Of a DNA stretch of 64,000 bases, positions 62,725 through 64,000 are shown piece by piece. The notes beneath the pieces are model-generated. The model searched no databases and was not told where the DNA came from. It worked only from the letters and a program-made list of their open reading frames with translations. Every line of letters begins with the position of its first letter. The stretch's first letter is position 1. The DNA comes from Enterobacter sp. CC120223-11. GTDB taxonomy: Bacteria; Pseudomonadota; Gammaproteobacteria; Enterobacterales; Enterobacteriaceae. The position numbers and the translations under genes were made by a program. The stretch covers positions 124,001-188,000 of the forward strand of contig NZ_OBEF01000009.1 of NCBI RefSeq assembly GCF_900215375.1. The letters run 5' to 3'.

Positions 62725-64000
62725 TTACAGGCGTAACCCTTTCCCTTTGCTGTGCAGCATCAACGACACCAGAAATGCGATAGCGCTCAGCACGGTCACG
62801 TACCAGAAGAACGCGCTTTCAAAACCGACTGACTTCAGGGACAGCGCCACATATTCAGCCGAGCCGCCAAAGAGCGCATTCGCTACTGCGTAGGACAATC
62901 CTACCCCTAATGCGCGCACCTGCGCAGGGAACATTTCAGCCTTCAGAATTCCACTGATCGACGTGTAGAAACTCGCGATCAACAGTGCACACATTACCAG
63001 ACCAAAAGCTGCATAAGGTGAATGCACATGCTGGAGCGCCGTGAGGATAGGCACGGTAAATAGCGTCGCCAGGCCACCGAAGCAAAGCATCGACGTACGG
63101 CGGCCAATCCTGTCGGAAAGTGCGCCAAACAGCGGCTGAACGATCATATAAACGAACAGTGCTGCCGTCATCACAATGCTGGCAACGCTGGCACTCATGC
63201 CCGTCGTATTGACCAGGTACTTTTGCATATAGGTCGTGAAGGTATAAAAGACCAGCGATCCGCCCGCAGTAAAGCCAAGTACCATCACAAAGGCTTTGCG
63301 ATTGCGCCACAGGCCTTTAAACGATCCCGCCTCTTTGAGTGTACGTGTTTCTTTTTGTGAGGTTTCATCCAGCTGGCGCCTCAGCCAAAGTGCGACCAGG
63401 GCCAGAACAGCACCGAGCGCAAAGGGAATGCGCCATCCCCAGGCGTGTAAGTCTTCGCTGCTGAGGATTTGCTGAAGGAGCACTACCACAAGCAACGCCA
63501 GGAGCTGCCCGCCGATTAGCGTCACGTACTGGAAGGAGGCGAAGAAGCCTTTACGCCCTTCTATTGCCACCTCACTCATGTAAGTCGCACTGGTGCCGTA
63601 CTCACCTCCAACTGACAGCCCCTGAAACAGGCGGGCCAGTAAGAGCAGTGCCGGAGCCCAGGTGCCAATAACCGCGTAACCCGGCAGGCAGGCAATAACC
63701 AGCGAACCGAAACACATCATACATACTGAGATCAGCATGGATTTTTTGCGTCCATGGCGATCGGCAATGCGGCCAAACAGCCATCCGCCAATCGGACGCA
63801 TTAAAAATCCAGCTGCAAACACGCCTGCAGTTTGCAGCAGCTGCGTGGTCGTATTACCTGTGGGGAAGAAAATATGGGCAAAATAGAGTGAGCAGAATGA
63901 GTAGACGTAAAAATCAAACCATTCAACCAGATTCCCGGATGAGGCCCCCACGATAGCCCACACACGACGACGGGTATCACTCCCTGCCAGCGGCTCGCGG
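62725..64000 (-). CDS. kgtP: Alpha-ketoglutarate permease KgtP (5' end outside window)
   Basis: MFS symporter for 2-oxoglutarate and protons. The reading frame stays open to the window edge (visible start ...[17 protein letters not shown]); by comparison with E. coli only a few N-terminal residues are missing, so the GTG at 63963 is not the start. The MFS signature [13 protein letters not shown] and [13 protein letters not shown] are present. About 12 hydrophobic segments can be counted. Confidence 0.96.
   Translation of the reverse strand, partial: REPLAGSDTRRRVWAIVGASSGNLVEWFDFYVYSFCSLYFAHIFFPTGNTTTQLLQTAGVFAAGFLMRPIGGWLFGRIADRHGRKKSMLISVCMMCFGSLVIACLPGYAVIGTWAPALLLLARLFQGLSVGGEYGTSATYMSEVAIEGRKGFFASFQYVTLIGGQLLALLVVVLLQQILSSEDLHAWGWRIPFALGAVLALVALWLRRQLDETSQKETRTLKEAGSFKGLWRNRKAFVMVLGFTAGGSLVFYTFTTYMQKYLVNTTGMSASVASIVMTAALFVYMIVQPLFGALSDRIGRRTSMLCFGGLATLFTVPILTALQHVHSPYAAFGLVMCALLIASFYTSISGILKAEMFPAQVRALGVGLSYAVANALFGGSAEYVALSLKSVGFESAFFWYVTVLSAIAFLVSLMLHSKGKGLRL

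Overview
The window is a 64 kb stretch of core chromosome from a member of the Enterobacteriaceae. Nearly every protein aligns by eye with an Escherichia coli K-12 product, and gene order follows the E. coli segment from rlmN to kgtP. Sequence divergence, an added DUF1007/NicO metal-transport pair and a family of CCCTCTCCC repeats suggest a genus such as Enterobacter, Lelliottia or a close relative; the genus is inferred. No rRNA, tRNA, prophage, insertion sequence, integron or CRISPR array was seen.

Layout. 1-12 kb: rlmN (3' end cut by the window edge), ndk, the pbpC-yfhM pair (peptidoglycan synthase plus alpha-2-macroglobulin), sseA, sseB and pepB. 12-18 kb: the complete isc iron-sulfur cluster operon (iscR-iscS-iscU-iscA-hscB-hscA-fdx-iscX, then pepB and sseB), with a recognisable IscR-autoregulated promoter. 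18-24.8 kb: trmJ, suhB, a zevAB-like operon where E. coli has yfhR, csiE, hcaT and yphA. The hca dioxygenase genes that sit beside hcaT in E. coli are absent, and a short degenerate reading frame occupies that gap. 24.8-36 kb: glyA/hmp (divergent, with PurR and NsrR boxes), glnB, the glrK-qseG-glrR signalling operon, the small RNA GlmY with a sigma-54 promoter and three GlrR sites, and purL. 36-47 kb: mltF, tadA, pgpC, yfhH, yfhL, then the acpS-pdxJ-recO-era-rnc-lepB-lepA series. 47-64 kb: rseC-rseB-rseA-rpoE (envelope stress), nadB with a NadR box, trmN, srmB, grcA with two FNR boxes, ung, yfiF, trxC, tapT, pat, pssA, yfiM and kgtP (5' end cut by the window edge).

How the genes work together. 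Several regulatory circuits are complete within the window. IscR is matured by the operon it represses. GlrK/QseG/GlrR drive GlmY, which in E. coli raises glucosamine-6-phosphate synthase for the envelope. RpoE drives its own operon and is held by RseA/RseB. NadR, PurR, NsrR and FNR boxes link nadB, purL/glyA, hmp and grcA to NAD, purine, nitric oxide and oxygen status. The least ordinary parts are intergenic: a repeat element present twice in opposite orientation, a series of hairpins between GlmY and glrK, a shortened rpoE leader peptide frame, and the relic beside hcaT. I found no clearly undescribed multi-gene system.
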